Notes: generated by a model from the sequence alone, not told the origin. A stretch of 64,000 nt of DNA from Neptunicoccus sediminis (GCF_001719615.1 NZ_MDVX01000008.1:248001-312000), one strand, 5' to 3'; shown: positions 1 through 9,235, counted from the first letter of the stretch. A program made the numbers and translations.

Positions 1-1640
1 GCGTTCAGCTCGCGGAACGCCAGCGGGTCCATGTCCAGTTTGGCGGCAAGTTCATCGAACAGAACCTCCTGCGCGATGGCGGCCTGTGGCACGCCAAAGC
101 CGCGAAACGCACCTGAGGGCGGGCAATGGGTGTGAATGCCCTTCGCCTCAGCACGGAAATCGGCAATGCGATAGGGACCGGAGGCATGGACCGGCACACG
201 GTTGGCCACGGTCGGCCCCCAGCTTGCATAGGCCCCCGTGTTGAACAGCCCGTCAAAGCGAAACCCCTGCAGCCGCCCGTTTTCATCCGCACCAATGGTC
301 AACTCGATGTCGGCAGGATGCCGTTTCGTGGTAGATTGCATGGATTCCGCGCGGGAATAGGCCAAACGCACCGGCCCATTGGTTTTCAGGGCTGCGAGGG
401 CCAGATAAGGCTGCATGGAAATATCCAGTTTGGAGCCAAATCCCCCGCCGACCGCCGTGGGTTTGATGCGAATGCGGCTTCGCCCGACCCCGAGGATTTC
501 TTCCAGTGAATCCAGATCCATAACAGGGGCTTGCGTGCAGCCGTAGATCTCTACACGTCCGTCTTTTACCGTGGCAAATCCGGCTTCGGGTTCGATATAG
601 GCGTGTTCTACAAAACCCGTGCTGAATGCGCCGGAAACGCTGTGGGCCGCCTGCGCAAGCGCGGCATCTGCGTCCCCGCACTGCACAAAACCGCCGGTCA
701 TGACGTTACCGCTGCGCCCTGAATGCAGTTGCGGGGCGTCGTTCGCCATTGCCGTCGCACAATCCATCACCGCTGGCAATTCCTGCCAAGTCACAGGAAA
801 ATCTTCCGGATCAAACCGCGCCATCAATTCCGGTGTGCCGACCACGGCAGCGACCGCCTCTCCGCGAAAACGGGTTTCGGCCACGGCAAACACCGGCTGG
901 TCCGCAAAGGGCGGGATCACCCCGAAACAGTTGCGCCCTGTGATGTCAGCCGCGCTCAGCACGGTTAGAACGCCCTCTGTGTGGGTTTTGAAGCCTTCCA
1001 GATCGCCAAATTCGAACCGGGCACGGGCAAAGGGCGAACGGATCACGCGGATAACCGGCGTGTCGGGCGTGGCTACATCATCGCCAAAGGATTCGCGCCC
1101 CTCTACCTTGGCCAGCCCGTCCAGCCTGCGGATCGACTGTCCTGTTTTACCGGAGACAGGGAGCGGGGCAGCGCCGCCCCTTGCAGCTTCGGCCACGGCG
1201 TCAAGAATTTTCCGATAGCCGGTGCAGCGACACAACACCCCGCCGAGCGCGTCTTCTACGGTGCTGTTTTTATTCCGTAAATAGGCTGTGGCCGCAACCA
1301 TCATACCCGGCGTGCATATCCCGCATTGGGCGGCGCCGTGGTTCTGGAACGCAGCGGCCAGTGCTTTGGTGTTTTCATCCCCTTTCACCAACCCGCCAAG
1401 TGTTTCCACATGACGCCCAGCCGCCTGCGCGGTGGACATCAGGCAGGCACAGACCGGCGCACCATCCACCAGAACCGTGCAGGCACCGCAATCCCCCGCG
1501 TTGCAACCGATCTTGACGTCCCGCGCCCCGAGGCTTTCGCGCAGGGTTGCAGACAGTCTCTCGCCCGGTTCGAGGGTGGATTGGACCGGCTGGTTGTTCA
1601 GGGTGAAGGCAATTCCTTCCGGGGTGGCGGCGTCTTTCAT
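1..1640 (-). CDS. Molybdenum hydroxylase, fused [2Fe-2S] and molybdopterin subunit (partial)
   Basis: Xanthine dehydrogenase-family enzyme; its 3' end lies beyond the window edge. I translated it from the ATG at 1640 and the frame stays open to base 1. The N-terminal ~150 residues form a two-cluster [2Fe-2S] domain (GCNAGDCGACT, then QCGICTPGMM and CRCTGYRK). The rest is the Mo-cofactor domain, with VGGGFGSK and GAFRGFGVPQA loops. In many relatives these are two genes; here they are one chain. The loop resembles xanthine dehydrogenase-type enzymes rather than CO dehydrogenase (which has a Cys-containing AYRCSFR loop). The start overlaps the stop of the FAD subunit gene by 4 nt (ATGA), so the two are translationally coupled. 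The substrate cannot be told from sequence. Confidence 0.9.
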   Translation of the reverse strand, partial: MKDAATPEGIAFTLNNQPVQSTLEPGERLSATLRESLGARDVKIGCNAGDCGACTVLVDGAPVCACLMSTAQAAGRHVETLGGLVKGDENTKALAAAFQNHGAAQCGICTPGMMVAATAYLRNKNSTVEDALGGVLCRCTGYRKILDAVAEAARGGAAPLPVSGKTGQSIRRLDGLAKVEGRESFGDDVATPDTPVIRVIRSPFARARFEFGDLEGFKTHTEGVLTVLSAADITGRNCFGVIPPFADQPVFAVAETRFRGEAVAAVVGTPELMARFDPEDFPVTWQELPAVMDCATAMANDAPQLHSGRSGNVMTGGFVQCGDADAALAQAAHSVSGAFSTGFVEHAYIEPEAGFATVKDGRVEIYGCTQAPVMDLDSLEEILGVGRSRIRIKPTAVGGGFGSKLDISMQPYLALAALKTNGPVRLAYSRAESMQSTTKRHPADIELTIGADENGRLQGFRFDGLFNTGAYASWGPTVANRVPVHASGPYRIADFRAEAKGIHTHCPPSGAFRGFGVPQAAIAQEVLFDELAAKLDMDPLAFRELN

Positions 1641-2458
1641 GGCTGCTCCAGACATCCGGTGATGGCTTGTTCTATCATCGGGGCGAGCACCTCCAGCCGG
1701 TAGCTGGCAGAGCCGCGCACATCGTCAATCGGGGTCAGCGTTGACAGATGGTCCGGTGTGACCAGCCCAGCCACCTTCCCTTGACCGCAGAGGTCGGACT
1801 CCAGCGCTGGCAGGCGTTGCGCTACAGGGGAACAGGCGCCGACCGCGACACGGGCCTTGCAGATTTTGCCGGACTGCACCTCGATCAGAACAGCCACCAT
1901 CGCGATGGAGATCACCAGATATTTGCGGCTGCCAAGTTTGCGAAAGGCGCTGTGCCCCGCTCTGACATCGGGCACATGAACAGCGGTCAGGATCTCCCCT
2001 TGTCGAAGCGCGGTTTTGCGCACACCCAGCAGGAAATCTGCCAATGGCATCAGTCGCTTGCCGGAAGTCGAGGTCAGTTCAACCTGCGCGTCCAATGTCA
2101 GCAGCGGTGGCACGCTGTCCGCCGCGGGCGATGCATTGCAGAGGTTGCCCGCAACGGTTCCGGCGTTTTGGATCTGCACCGATCCCACCTCTTTCGCGGC
2201 CGCTTTCAGACCGTCAAAAGCCGGTGGTAAATCCGCGCGGATAAGATCGCTCCAACAGGTCGCGCCGCCAATGCGCCAGCCGTCCGTTGTGCGGGTCACG
2301 CCAGCCATGCCGTCAACCCGCGTGACGTCAAGGATGGGCACATCGGGCAGTCGGTCCCCCTGCATCGGATAAAAGTCCGTGCCGCCCGCCAGAATACGCA
2401 CGCGTTCGGTCTGCGCATCCTGCACAGCCTGATCCAGCGTTGTCGGTTGGAAGTACAC
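1637..2458 (-). CDS. Molybdenum hydroxylase FAD-binding subunit (CoxM/XdhA-like)
   Basis: A 273-residue PCMH-type FAD subunit that passes electrons from the iron-sulfur clusters to the final acceptor. The early AGGTDFYP motif and the central AGNLCNASPAADS motif are the two FAD contacts seen in xanthine dehydrogenase and CO dehydrogenase medium subunits. The start is GTG, preceded by AGAGG at good spacing. It is the first gene of a two-gene operon with the fused FeS/Mo subunit downstream. A GntR-like palindrome sits just upstream at 2473-2510, so the operon is probably repressed until its substrate is present. Confidence 0.9.
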   Translation of the reverse strand: MYFQPTTLDQAVQDAQTERVRILAGGTDFYPMQGDRLPDVPILDVTRVDGMAGVTRTTDGWRIGGATCWSDLIRADLPPAFDGLKAAAKEVGSVQIQNAGTVAGNLCNASPAADSVPPLLTLDAQVELTSTSGKRLMPLADFLLGVRKTALRQGEILTAVHVPDVRAGHSAFRKLGSRKYLVISIAMVAVLIEVQSGKICKARVAVGACSPVAQRLPALESDLCGQGKVAGLVTPDHLSTLTPIDDVRGSASYRLEVLAPMIEQAITGCLEQP

Positions 2459-2472
2459 GGGGCAGCACCTCT

Positions 2473-2510
2473 CGGCGGTTATTCATTTGTATACTAATAA
2501 ACAACCGCCG
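2473..2510. promoter_or_regulatory. Nested inverted repeat with GTATAC core (candidate GntR-family operator)
   Basis: Outer arms CGGCGGTT (2473-2480) and AACCGCCG (2503-2510) are perfect inverted copies. Between them lies ATTTGTATACTAAT (2485-2498), a near-palindrome centred on GTATAC. GntR/FadR-family repressors commonly bind sites of this kind. It lies 15 bp upstream of the GTG start of the FAD subunit gene. The regulator is not encoded nearby in this window. Confidence 0.5.
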
Positions 2511-2540
2511 ACGTGAGTCTGTCAACATGAAACACCCGCA

Positions 2541-2568
2541 AATAAAAAGGGCCGCCCGCAGGCAGCCC
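2541..2568 (-). terminator. Rho-independent terminator after the substrate-binding protein gene
   Basis: On the minus strand an 8-bp GC-rich stem (2568-2561 with 2556-2549, one T-G pair) and a TGCG loop are followed by five T residues. It ends the binding-protein transcript before the molybdenum hydroxylase operon. Confidence 0.8.
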
Positions 2569-2592
2569 TCTCGTGAGATTTTCCGGGTGCGG

Positions 2593-3363
2593 TTATAGCC
2601 CCCATTTTTCCCGCGTCGCCTCAAAAAAGCCTTCGCCTTTTTTCAGTTCGATCCAGTTATTCACATAATTGATCCAGATTTGATCCCCTTGCGGCATGAT
2701 CATTGCAATTGGCGTGCTCGACGGGGAGGTCACATTCTTCACCCGCGTGACTGGAAATTTGGCCTCCAGCGTAGAGCCTTCGATGTTGGAGGTGATAAAC
2801 ACATCCGCGCGCCCTGCGATAACCTCTTGATAGCCCCGCGCCGGAGCCTCGACCACTTTGATATCCGCGTTCGGGTACCAGTCGCGCACCATTTTTTCAA
2901 AGGAGGTGCCAAGCGTCGTTGCGACCTTCACCTCTGCCTTGTTAATGCTGTCCGTGCCGTCGAACCGCTCTGCCTTGTCCTTCGTGGTAAAGGGCATGAT
3001 TTCAACCGCGATATAGCTGTCGGAAAAACCGGCAACCTTCATACGCGCTGCGGAGATAGACGCCGATCCGGTCAGGTGATATTTGCCCGCAACCACGCCA
3101 TTCACCAGCGTTTTCCAGTCAGTGGGTACAAATTCAACTTCGACCCCCAGATCGTTGGCCAGTTCGGTCATAATATCAATGTCGTAGCCCTTGTAGCTAT
3201 TGGTGGCCGGATCCTTCAGCGTCATCGGGTTCCAGTCCCCCGTCGTGCCGACCTTCAACGTGCCACTATCGAGAATTTCGTTCAACGCAGATTGCGCCGA
3301 AGCCCCGAATGCCGCCCCGAGGCTGACCAAAGCGGCAGTGATCCCGACTTTCCAAAATGTCAT
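2593..3363 (-). CDS. Amino-acid-type ABC transporter substrate-binding protein (family 3)
   Basis: A 256-residue periplasmic solute-binding protein. Residues 1-23 are a Sec signal peptide ending in ASA before Gln24. The mature part starts with the family 3 pattern of a GTLKVGTTGDWNPM strand and a GYDIDIMTELA helix, then the usual arginine and Asp ligand regions. The TTGDWNPM stretch also resembles the PheC-like (cyclohexadienyl dehydratase) branch of this fold, so an enzymatic role is not fully excluded. Divergent from the ATPase and permease genes 141 bp away, which makes it the likely binding partner of that transporter. The ligand is unknown. Confidence 0.85.
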   Translation of the reverse strand: MTFWKVGITAALVSLGAAFGASAQSALNEILDSGTLKVGTTGDWNPMTLKDPATNSYKGYDIDIMTELANDLGVEVEFVPTDWKTLVNGVVAGKYHLTGSASISAARMKVAGFSDSYIAVEIMPFTTKDKAERFDGTDSINKAEVKVATTLGTSFEKMVRDWYPNADIKVVEAPARGYQEVIAGRADVFITSNIEGSTLEAKFPVTRVKNVTSPSSTPIAMIMPQGDQIWINYVNNWIELKKGEGFFEATREKWGL

Positions 3364-3504
3364 CCAGCATATCCTTATATCATTCCCGCACCATTTCGTG
3401 ACGGGCTGCGTTTCATCGTTGAATAAGGGAATAAACCCCCGTTAAACTCAAGCGAATTCGTCCCCTCGGGGAAGTAGCCCCCTTTCAGGGAATGACGAGG
3501 CACA

Positions 3505-4245
3505 ATGACTGACAAAAAGATCGAAATGATCGACGTGAACAAATGGTTCGATGATTTTCATGTGCTCAAGAATATCAATCTGACTGTCAAAGCCGGCGAA
3601 CGGGTGGTGATCTGCGGGCCCTCCGGCTCTGGCAAATCTACCGTTGTGCGCTGTATCAACCGGCTGGAAGAGCATCAAAGCGGCGTAATCCGCGTGGACG
3701 GGGTTGAATTAACCAATGACAAAGCCGCCATCGCCACCATCCGCTCTGAAGTGGGGATGGTGTTCCAGCAGTTCAATCTGTTCCCCCACCTCAGCGTGCT
3801 CGACAATCTGATCCTCGGCCCGATGAAAGCCCGCGGCCTGTCCCGCGCGGACGCCACCGACCGGGCGATGCACTATCTGGAACGGGTGCGCATCCCCGAA
3901 CAGGCCGGAAAACGTCCTGCGCAACTGTCCGGCGGGCAACAACAACGGGTCGCCATCGCCCGCAGTCTGACGATGGAGCCAAAAGTCATGCTGTTTGACG
4001 AACCCACTTCGGCACTGGACCCCGAGATGATCTCGGAAGTGTTGGATGTGATGGTGTCGCTGGCGCGGGACGGAATGACGATGATCGTTGTCACCCATGA
4101 AATGGGATTTGCCCGCAAGGTTGCCGACCAGATGATTTTTATGGACGGCGGCGAAATTGTAGAGTCCGGACCGCCCGAACCTTTTTTCACCGCTGCGAAA
4201 TCGGCGCGTTGTCAAAAATTTCTTTCCCAAATCCTGCAGCATTAG
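3505..4245 (+). CDS. Polar amino acid ABC transporter ATP-binding protein (GlnQ-like)
   Basis: A 246-residue ABC ATPase powering import with the neighbouring permease. Walker [10 protein letters not shown] is at 38-46, the Q-loop (VFQQF) near 86-90, signature LSGGQQQR at 141-148, Walker B VMLFDEP at 161-167 and the H-loop histidine near 198. Length and motifs match GlnQ/HisP-type proteins. The ATG follows a GAGG ribosome-binding site. The permease gene starts 9 nt downstream, so they form one operon, with the AhpD-like gene behind them. Confidence 0.93.
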   Translation: MTDKKIEMIDVNKWFDDFHVLKNINLTVKAGERVVICGPSGSGKSTVVRCINRLEEHQSGVIRVDGVELTNDKAAIATIRSEVGMVFQQFNLFPHLSVLDNLILGPMKARGLSRADATDRAMHYLERVRIPEQAGKRPAQLSGGQQQRVAIARSLTMEPKVMLFDEPTSALDPEMISEVLDVMVSLARDGMTMIVVTHEMGFARKVADQMIFMDGGEIVESGPPEPFFTAAKSARCQKFLSQILQH

Positions 4246-4254
4246 GGCATATCT

Positions 4255-5013
4255 GTGAAAATTCTCTTAGCGCTTTTGACGCTCCTCTTTCTTTCGAGCT
4301 GTGCCTCATCGGACATATGGGGCTGGTATGTCATCGATCCGACAACAAAAAACGGCTGGATCAACATCAAGTTCCTGATCAACGGGATGGGTAACACCAT
4401 TCTGGTTTCTCTGATTGCTGCCGGTTTCTCTATCGCGCTTGGGCTGTTGGTGGCTTTACCGGCTCTGTCCCACCGGCGCTGGCTTCGCATTATTAACCGG
4501 ATTTACGTGGAATTTGTCCGCTCGATCCCGCTGTTGCCCATGCTGTTCTGGGTGTTTTACGGGTTGCCGATCATCTTCAAATCTATGGGGTTAGACATCC
4601 CGATTGATCCGTTCTGGGGCGCGGTTATCACGCTCGCCCTGTCGGACAGCGCTTTCACAGCCGAGATTTACCGCTCCGGCATCCAGTCCATCGCCCGTGG
4701 CCAGACCGAGGCCGCCCGAACAATCGGGCTGAGCTATGCGCAGACCATGCGTTACGTGATCCTGCCCCAAGCGATCCGGCGCATTCTGCCACCGCTGGCC
4801 AACCAGTTCATTTACATCGTGAAAATGTCCGCCTTCGCCAGTGTCATCGGCATGCAGGAACTGACCCGACGCGCGAACGAGCTGGTGGTTAGCGAATACC
4901 GGCCGCTGGAACTCTACACGTTCCTCATTCTGGAATATCTGGTTCTGGTGCTGATCATCAGCGCCGGCGTGCGCTGGCTGGAGCGACGCATGGGCGCAGA
5001 CGAACGCAATTAA
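4255..5013 (+). CDS. Polar amino acid ABC transporter permease
   Basis: A 252-residue inner-membrane permease of the HisM/GlnP type with about five membrane segments. The cytoplasmic EAA loop (TEAARTIGLSYAQTMR, about 151-166) contacts the ATPase. Odd feature: the N-terminus (KILLALLTLLFLSSC) has the form of a lipoprotein signal with Cys16 in the lipobox position, where a first membrane helix would be expected. A WGWY segment follows, then the first conserved transmembrane helix. A single permease gene suggests a homodimer. Confidence 0.9.
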   Translation: MKILLALLTLLFLSSCASSDIWGWYVIDPTTKNGWINIKFLINGMGNTILVSLIAAGFSIALGLLVALPALSHRRWLRIINRIYVEFVRSIPLLPMLFWVFYGLPIIFKSMGLDIPIDPFWGAVITLALSDSAFTAEIYRSGIQSIARGQTEAARTIGLSYAQTMRYVILPQAIRRILPPLANQFIYIVKMSAFASVIGMQELTRRANELVVSEYRPLELYTFLILEYLVLVLIISAGVRWLERRMGADERN

Positions 5014-5024
5014 GGAGAGAGACG

Positions 5025-5363
5025 ATGGATTGGGAAAATTTTATGCAAGGGGCGCAAGCCGATATAGGGGCGCTCGCGCAAGAGATCCCCGAGACCGTTG
5101 CCGGTTTCAACCGGATGGGCGCTGCGGCGAAAAAATCCGGGGCGCTTCCAGAAAAAACCAAAGAAATTATGGCGTTGGGCATTGCGATTGCCACCCGCTG
5201 TGACAGTTGCATCGGATTCCATGTGAAGTCACTCATCCGGCTGGGCCTAACGCGGGAGGAACTTTGCGAAGCCTTGGCAATGGCGACATACATGGGGGGC
5301 GGGCCGTCCTATGCCTATTCTGCAAAAGCCCTGAAAGCCTTCGACACCTTCTCACGCGAGTGA
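5025..5363 (+). CDS. Carboxymuconolactone decarboxylase/AhpD-family protein
   Basis: A 112-residue helical protein with a CDSC-x3-H motif (Cys59, Cys62, His66), the AhpD-type redox pair that supports peroxidase or alkylhydroperoxidase-like chemistry. Preceded by a strong AAGGAG site 11 nt after the permease stop, so it belongs to the transporter operon. A role in detoxifying a by-product of the imported compound's breakdown would fit, but that is inference. The CxxC argues against a true carboxymuconolactone decarboxylase. Confidence 0.85.
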   Translation: MDWENFMQGAQADIGALAQEIPETVAGFNRMGAAAKKSGALPEKTKEIMALGIAIATRCDSCIGFHVKSLIRLGLTREELCEALAMATYMGGGPSYAYSAKALKAFDTFSRE

Positions 5364-5663
5364 CACGAAACGGGATTAAGCCCGTGTCCGCAAGATTGTT
5401 GAACTGTGAACACCTAGGCACATCGGGTGCGCTGATCACCCTGCTGCTATGAAGCTTCATATAAGACGCTTCATATTTGCAGGGTGATGGAAAATATTCC
5501 GCAATGATTCCAATGCCGTTCTTCATTTTCAAACAGAAATCCGTGGTGTTCAGCAAGACGTTTCTGCAGGTATCGCGCAATAAAGTTCAGGACGATCACA
5601 GTTTCATTTTGCAAACCGCGCAAGCTTCGATAATCCTGCACTCAATTAAATTGGCGAGGCATC
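5364..5663. promoter_or_regulatory. 300-bp non-coding region with a nested inverted repeat
   Basis: Holds no credible gene. ATCACCCTGC (5435-5444) and GCAGGGTGAT (5479-5488) are perfect inverted copies 34 nt apart. Inside lies the perfect 14-bp palindrome TATGAAGCTTCATA (5448-5461) and a further CTTCATAT half-copy (5469-5476). The arrangement suits an operator or looped control site for the DadA-like gene downstream. A small ACGGG/CCCGT hairpin close to the AhpD-like stop may weakly terminate the upstream operon. Confidence 0.5.
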
Positions 5664-6902
5664 ATGGCTGAAATAATAGTTGCCGGCGCAGGCATAGTTG
5701 GCATTTCGACGGCGATCTGGCTGCAACGGGCGGGGCATACCGTCACCATCGTCGATCGAGAAGGTCCGGCCGCGGGCACGTCTTATGGCAACGCGGGAGT
5801 GTTGGCCTCTGGTGCCATCGTCCCTGTGACAACGCCGGACCTGTGGCGCAAGGCACCCGCCATGGTGATGAACAAAAACAGCCCGCTGTTTCTCAGATGG
5901 TCCTACCTTCCTAAAATGCTGCCGTTTCTCTGGAAATTTCTGCGCCATGCCACCGATGCGCATGTGACCGGCTTTGCCACCACAATGGCCGGTTTATTGC
6001 ATGATAGTGTGGACCAACACCGGGCGCTGGCTGCGGGAACAGGGGCGGAAGAATTTATAACCGACGAAGACTTTTGCTTTGGCTACCCCACCAGAGAGAG
6101 TTTTGAAGCGGACGCTTATGGTTGGAAAATCAGGCAGGACAACGGCGTCATTTTTGAGGTGCAAAGCGGTGCGCAATTTGCCACCTACGACCCGCTTTAC
6201 GCAGAGCGTTTTGGCATAGTGGTGCGGTGTAAAAATCACGGGCGGATCAGCGATCCGGGCGCGTATGTTCAGGCTTTGGCCCGCCATTTCAAAGAAGAAG
6301 GCGGCAGGCTGGTAATTGCGACTGTGACGGATGTGATCCGCGATGGCTCCGGTCTTCGTGGCTTTGTCACTGATGCGGGGGAACTGCGCGGCGATCATGC
6401 GGTTTTGGCGCTCGGGGCATGGTCAAAACCGCTTGGGCGGAAAATGGGTCTGGAGATTCCGCTTGAAAGCGAACGCGGGTATCATATCGAACTGGTCAAC
6501 CCGTCCCACATGCCCATAGCACCGATGATGGTGGCTGCCGGTAAATTTGTCATTACTCCAATGACCGATCGGATCCGTTGCGCGGGCGTTGTCGAATTTG
6601 GCGGATCAACCAAAGCCCCTTCTGCCGCGCCCTTCAATTTGCTGAAACGCCATATTGGTGAAATCTTTCCGGACCTGTCCTACGATAGAATGGATGAATG
6701 GATGGGCCATCGCCCGTCAACGCCCGATAGCCTGCCCCTAATCGGCGCCTGTGACGATAGCAATACGACCTATGCTGCTTTGGGTCATCAACACGTCGGG
6801 TTGACCGCCGGTCCTAAAACCGGCCGGATCATTGCTGACCTGATCAGTGGCAGAACACCGAATATGGATCTGTCTCCTTTTTCTCCTACAAGATACCGAT
6901 GA
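5664..6902 (+). CDS. FAD-dependent D-amino acid dehydrogenase-like oxidoreductase
   Basis: A 412-residue DAO-family flavoprotein. The dinucleotide-binding GAGIVG is at residues 8-13, an acidic VDRE turn follows at the end of strand 2, and the C-terminal HRPSTPDSLPLIG and LGHQHVGLTAGP motifs are those of DadA-type dehydrogenases. Such enzymes oxidise D-amino acids to 2-oxo acids and ammonia, passing electrons to the respiratory chain. GCGAGG precedes the ATG. Its place beside an amino-acid ABC transporter suggests a shared catabolic task, but the substrate (D-amino acid, proline derivative or other amine) is open. Confidence 0.85.
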   Translation: MAEIIVAGAGIVGISTAIWLQRAGHTVTIVDREGPAAGTSYGNAGVLASGAIVPVTTPDLWRKAPAMVMNKNSPLFLRWSYLPKMLPFLWKFLRHATDAHVTGFATTMAGLLHDSVDQHRALAAGTGAEEFITDEDFCFGYPTRESFEADAYGWKIRQDNGVIFEVQSGAQFATYDPLYAERFGIVVRCKNHGRISDPGAYVQALARHFKEEGGRLVIATVTDVIRDGSGLRGFVTDAGELRGDHAVLALGAWSKPLGRKMGLEIPLESERGYHIELVNPSHMPIAPMMVAAGKFVITPMTDRIRCAGVVEFGGSTKAPSAAPFNLLKRHIGEIFPDLSYDRMDEWMGHRPSTPDSLPLIGACDDSNTTYAALGHQHVGLTAGPKTGRIIADLISGRTPNMDLSPFSPTRYR

Positions 6903-6945
6903 CCTGGGACGTCTAATGATCGGTTTCTGTCTTTCAGTCCTTGAT

Positions 6946-9156
6946 TCAATGCGTAATCACAGGCTTGTCAGTTGCATCCATCCCGATGTGGCCGATCGTA
7001 TCGAGTAAACGCTCTTTAGTGAGCGGCTTGGCGAGAAACCCGTCCATTCCCGCCGCCGCACACCTGCGCCGGTCTTCGCCAGAGGTATTCGCCGTCACGG
7101 CGACAATCGGACAACGCCGCAGCCCTTTGTCACTTTCAATAGCGCGGATATCGCGGGTGGCATCCAGACCGTTTTTGTTCGGCATGCTAATATCCATCAG
7201 GATGCAATCATAACGATTGCGGGAATATCGTTCGACTGCTTGAACACCGTCATCTGCAAATTCCAGCGCATGTCCGGCATTCTTCAACATGGTCTTTATC
7301 AAAAGCCGGTTGGTGCTGTTATCCTCCGCAACAAGCAGTCTTTTCCGGCCAGTTTCCTTTTGTCCGGCGTGCGGAGTTGTTTCAGCCGTGCCATCAATAC
7401 CTTTCGCCGCCGGCTCCAACGGCAGAGAGAGTGTGACTGTACAGCCCGCGTCCGGCGCGGATTTAATCCGAATATCCGCGCCGATCAGCCGCGCAAGGTC
7501 ACGAGCGCTCGACAATCCTAAACCGGCACCGTCAAAGGGTCGGGTCATGGCACTGTCCTGCTGTTCAAAAGAATCGAATATCCGCGTTAGATTAGCCGGT
7601 TCGATCCCGACGCCAGTGTCTTTAATTGTCACTATCAGAGCGGCGGCCTTATCCACCGCCACGGTAATATATATGCCACCCTTATTGGTGAATTTTACGC
7701 AGTTACAGATCAAGCGGCAAAGTATCCGTTGCAGAATATCGGGGTCGGCAGTAAGGGGTTGGCGCGCCGCGGGAGCGATCTCAACCCCTAAATCAAGAGC
7801 CTTTTCGTCAATCTCCTGTCGATAGGCATCTGTCACCTGTTCCAGCACCGCATCTATCATGAAGGGGCGCGGCGTAGGCTTCAGCTTTCCGGCCTCCATA
7901 TCTGCGACGATCGTAATGTTGTCGACGAGACCAGCGAGCCTCTTGGTTGAACTGTCAAGAATGCTGAACGCATCCACCTGATCCGCCTGCAACTGCGTGT
8001 CTTTCAACAGTTCCACCCCCCCGCATAAACCGTTGGCCGGTGTGCGCAATTCATGACTCATGCGGGAGAGAAATTCGGTTTTGGCGGCAGCGGCTTTCTC
8101 TGCCTTTGCCAGCGCGTCACGCAAGTCTCTCTCCTGACGGACAGTATCGGTCACATCCCGTTCCACCGCGATATAACCCGCGATTGTCCCATCATCGTGA
8201 AAAAACGGAGTTTGGTGGGTTTCCATCCAGAACGCCCGACCGGTTTTGGTCCGGTTTCGGATGCGTGCGGTTGCAGGTGTCCCGCTTGATACTTTTTGTA
8301 CCATCTCATTGACGACGCCCAAATCGGTTTTTGGATGGTTCAGCAGCTCACCTATATTGCGGCCTATGACCTCTTTGCCGGTGTAGCCGGTTAAGGCGGT
8401 AAAGCGTGAATTGACCCAGGTTACTTCGCGGTTCGGGTTCATCAATACGATGCTGTCGGATGCGTGTTCGGCCACCAAGGCGAGACGACCAGCCTCTTCC
8501 GATTTCAAAATGAGTGCCCGTTCGGCCGCGCGGTTGCGGTCTCCCCTATGTGCCAGATGGGAAAAAAGGTAAGCGACAATCAGGATCATCGAGGCCACAG
8601 CCGCCATTTCAGAGGCAATCGCCTCAACCTTGGCCGAGTGATCCAGAAAAGCGTGGGCCAGAATAATCGCCCCTGCCAATCCCAAAACATAAAGCCTGAC
8701 CTTGTGCGAAGGCGGATGGAACCGCGCCATGAGAAGCGAATTCATAATGGCGCCAAACAAATACGCCCAACTGAACATTCGCAAGCTTTCGGAATAGGTG
8801 CCCGCCATCACCATACCCGCACCAAGCCCTGAAACCTGCAACAAGCTGACCAGCGTGACACGGCAGCTTACCCCGAAGCCGACGAAATCCTCTCTCTGCC
8901 GGACCCGCGCGAGGATCATGTATTCGAGCATCTCCAGCGGGAACACCACCACAGCCACAAGCAACGCATAATACGGTGAAATCAAAGCCGAAATCAGCGT
9001 ACAGCCAACCACCGCCAGTATCAGACGGATCGGAAGAGCCGCGATGCGCCCGCGTACATAACGGCGCATGAGACCTGCCTCTGAAGAGGCTTCTTCGAAC
9101 CTCTCCAGATCGGTCGGTATCCGGTTTTCTTCTTGCGCGATTGTATCTGGTTTCAA
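6946..9156 (-). CDS. Membrane-bound hybrid sensor histidine kinase (PAS-HisKA-HATPase-REC)
   Basis: A 736-residue hybrid kinase. About five or six hydrophobic helices span residues 38-200, then a PAS/PAC domain (about 225-340), a HisKA domain with H-box FLSRMSHELRTP (His368), an ATPase domain with N-box Asn485 and DTGVG at 513-517, and a C-terminal receiver domain with phospho-acceptor Asp655. The receiver lacks an output domain, so the phosphate probably passes to another protein not seen here. The 5'-most start is TTG at 9156 with weak spacing to AAGG; an ATG at 9069 is an alternative that still precedes the first helix. The signal sensed is unknown. Confidence 0.92.
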   Translation of the reverse strand: MKPDTIAQEENRIPTDLERFEEASSEAGLMRRYVRGRIAALPIRLILAVVGCTLISALISPYYALLVAVVVFPLEMLEYMILARVRQREDFVGFGVSCRVTLVSLLQVSGLGAGMVMAGTYSESLRMFSWAYLFGAIMNSLLMARFHPPSHKVRLYVLGLAGAIILAHAFLDHSAKVEAIASEMAAVASMILIVAYLFSHLAHRGDRNRAAERALILKSEEAGRLALVAEHASDSIVLMNPNREVTWVNSRFTALTGYTGKEVIGRNIGELLNHPKTDLGVVNEMVQKVSSGTPATARIRNRTKTGRAFWMETHQTPFFHDDGTIAGYIAVERDVTDTVRQERDLRDALAKAEKAAAAKTEFLSRMSHELRTPANGLCGGVELLKDTQLQADQVDAFSILDSSTKRLAGLVDNITIVADMEAGKLKPTPRPFMIDAVLEQVTDAYRQEIDEKALDLGVEIAPAARQPLTADPDILQRILCRLICNCVKFTNKGGIYITVAVDKAAALIVTIKDTGVGIEPANLTRIFDSFEQQDSAMTRPFDGAGLGLSSARDLARLIGADIRIKSAPDAGCTVTLSLPLEPAAKGIDGTAETTPHAGQKETGRKRLLVAEDNSTNRLLIKTMLKNAGHALEFADDGVQAVERYSRNRYDCILMDISMPNKNGLDATRDIRAIESDKGLRRCPIVAVTANTSGEDRRRCAAAGMDGFLAKPLTKERLLDTIGHIGMDATDKPVITH

Positions 9157-9235
9157 AGCCTTGGTCCGCCCGTCCCTGACTGGAATAGGGAGACGCTAGC
9201 CTTGATTCCTTAATATTTCCTCTACCACCCGGAGA

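Noticed and set aside
5477-5671. 64-codon frame in the spacer before the DadA-like gene
   Set aside because: Overlaps the true start of the oxidoreductase, has no ribosome-binding site and no recognisable features.
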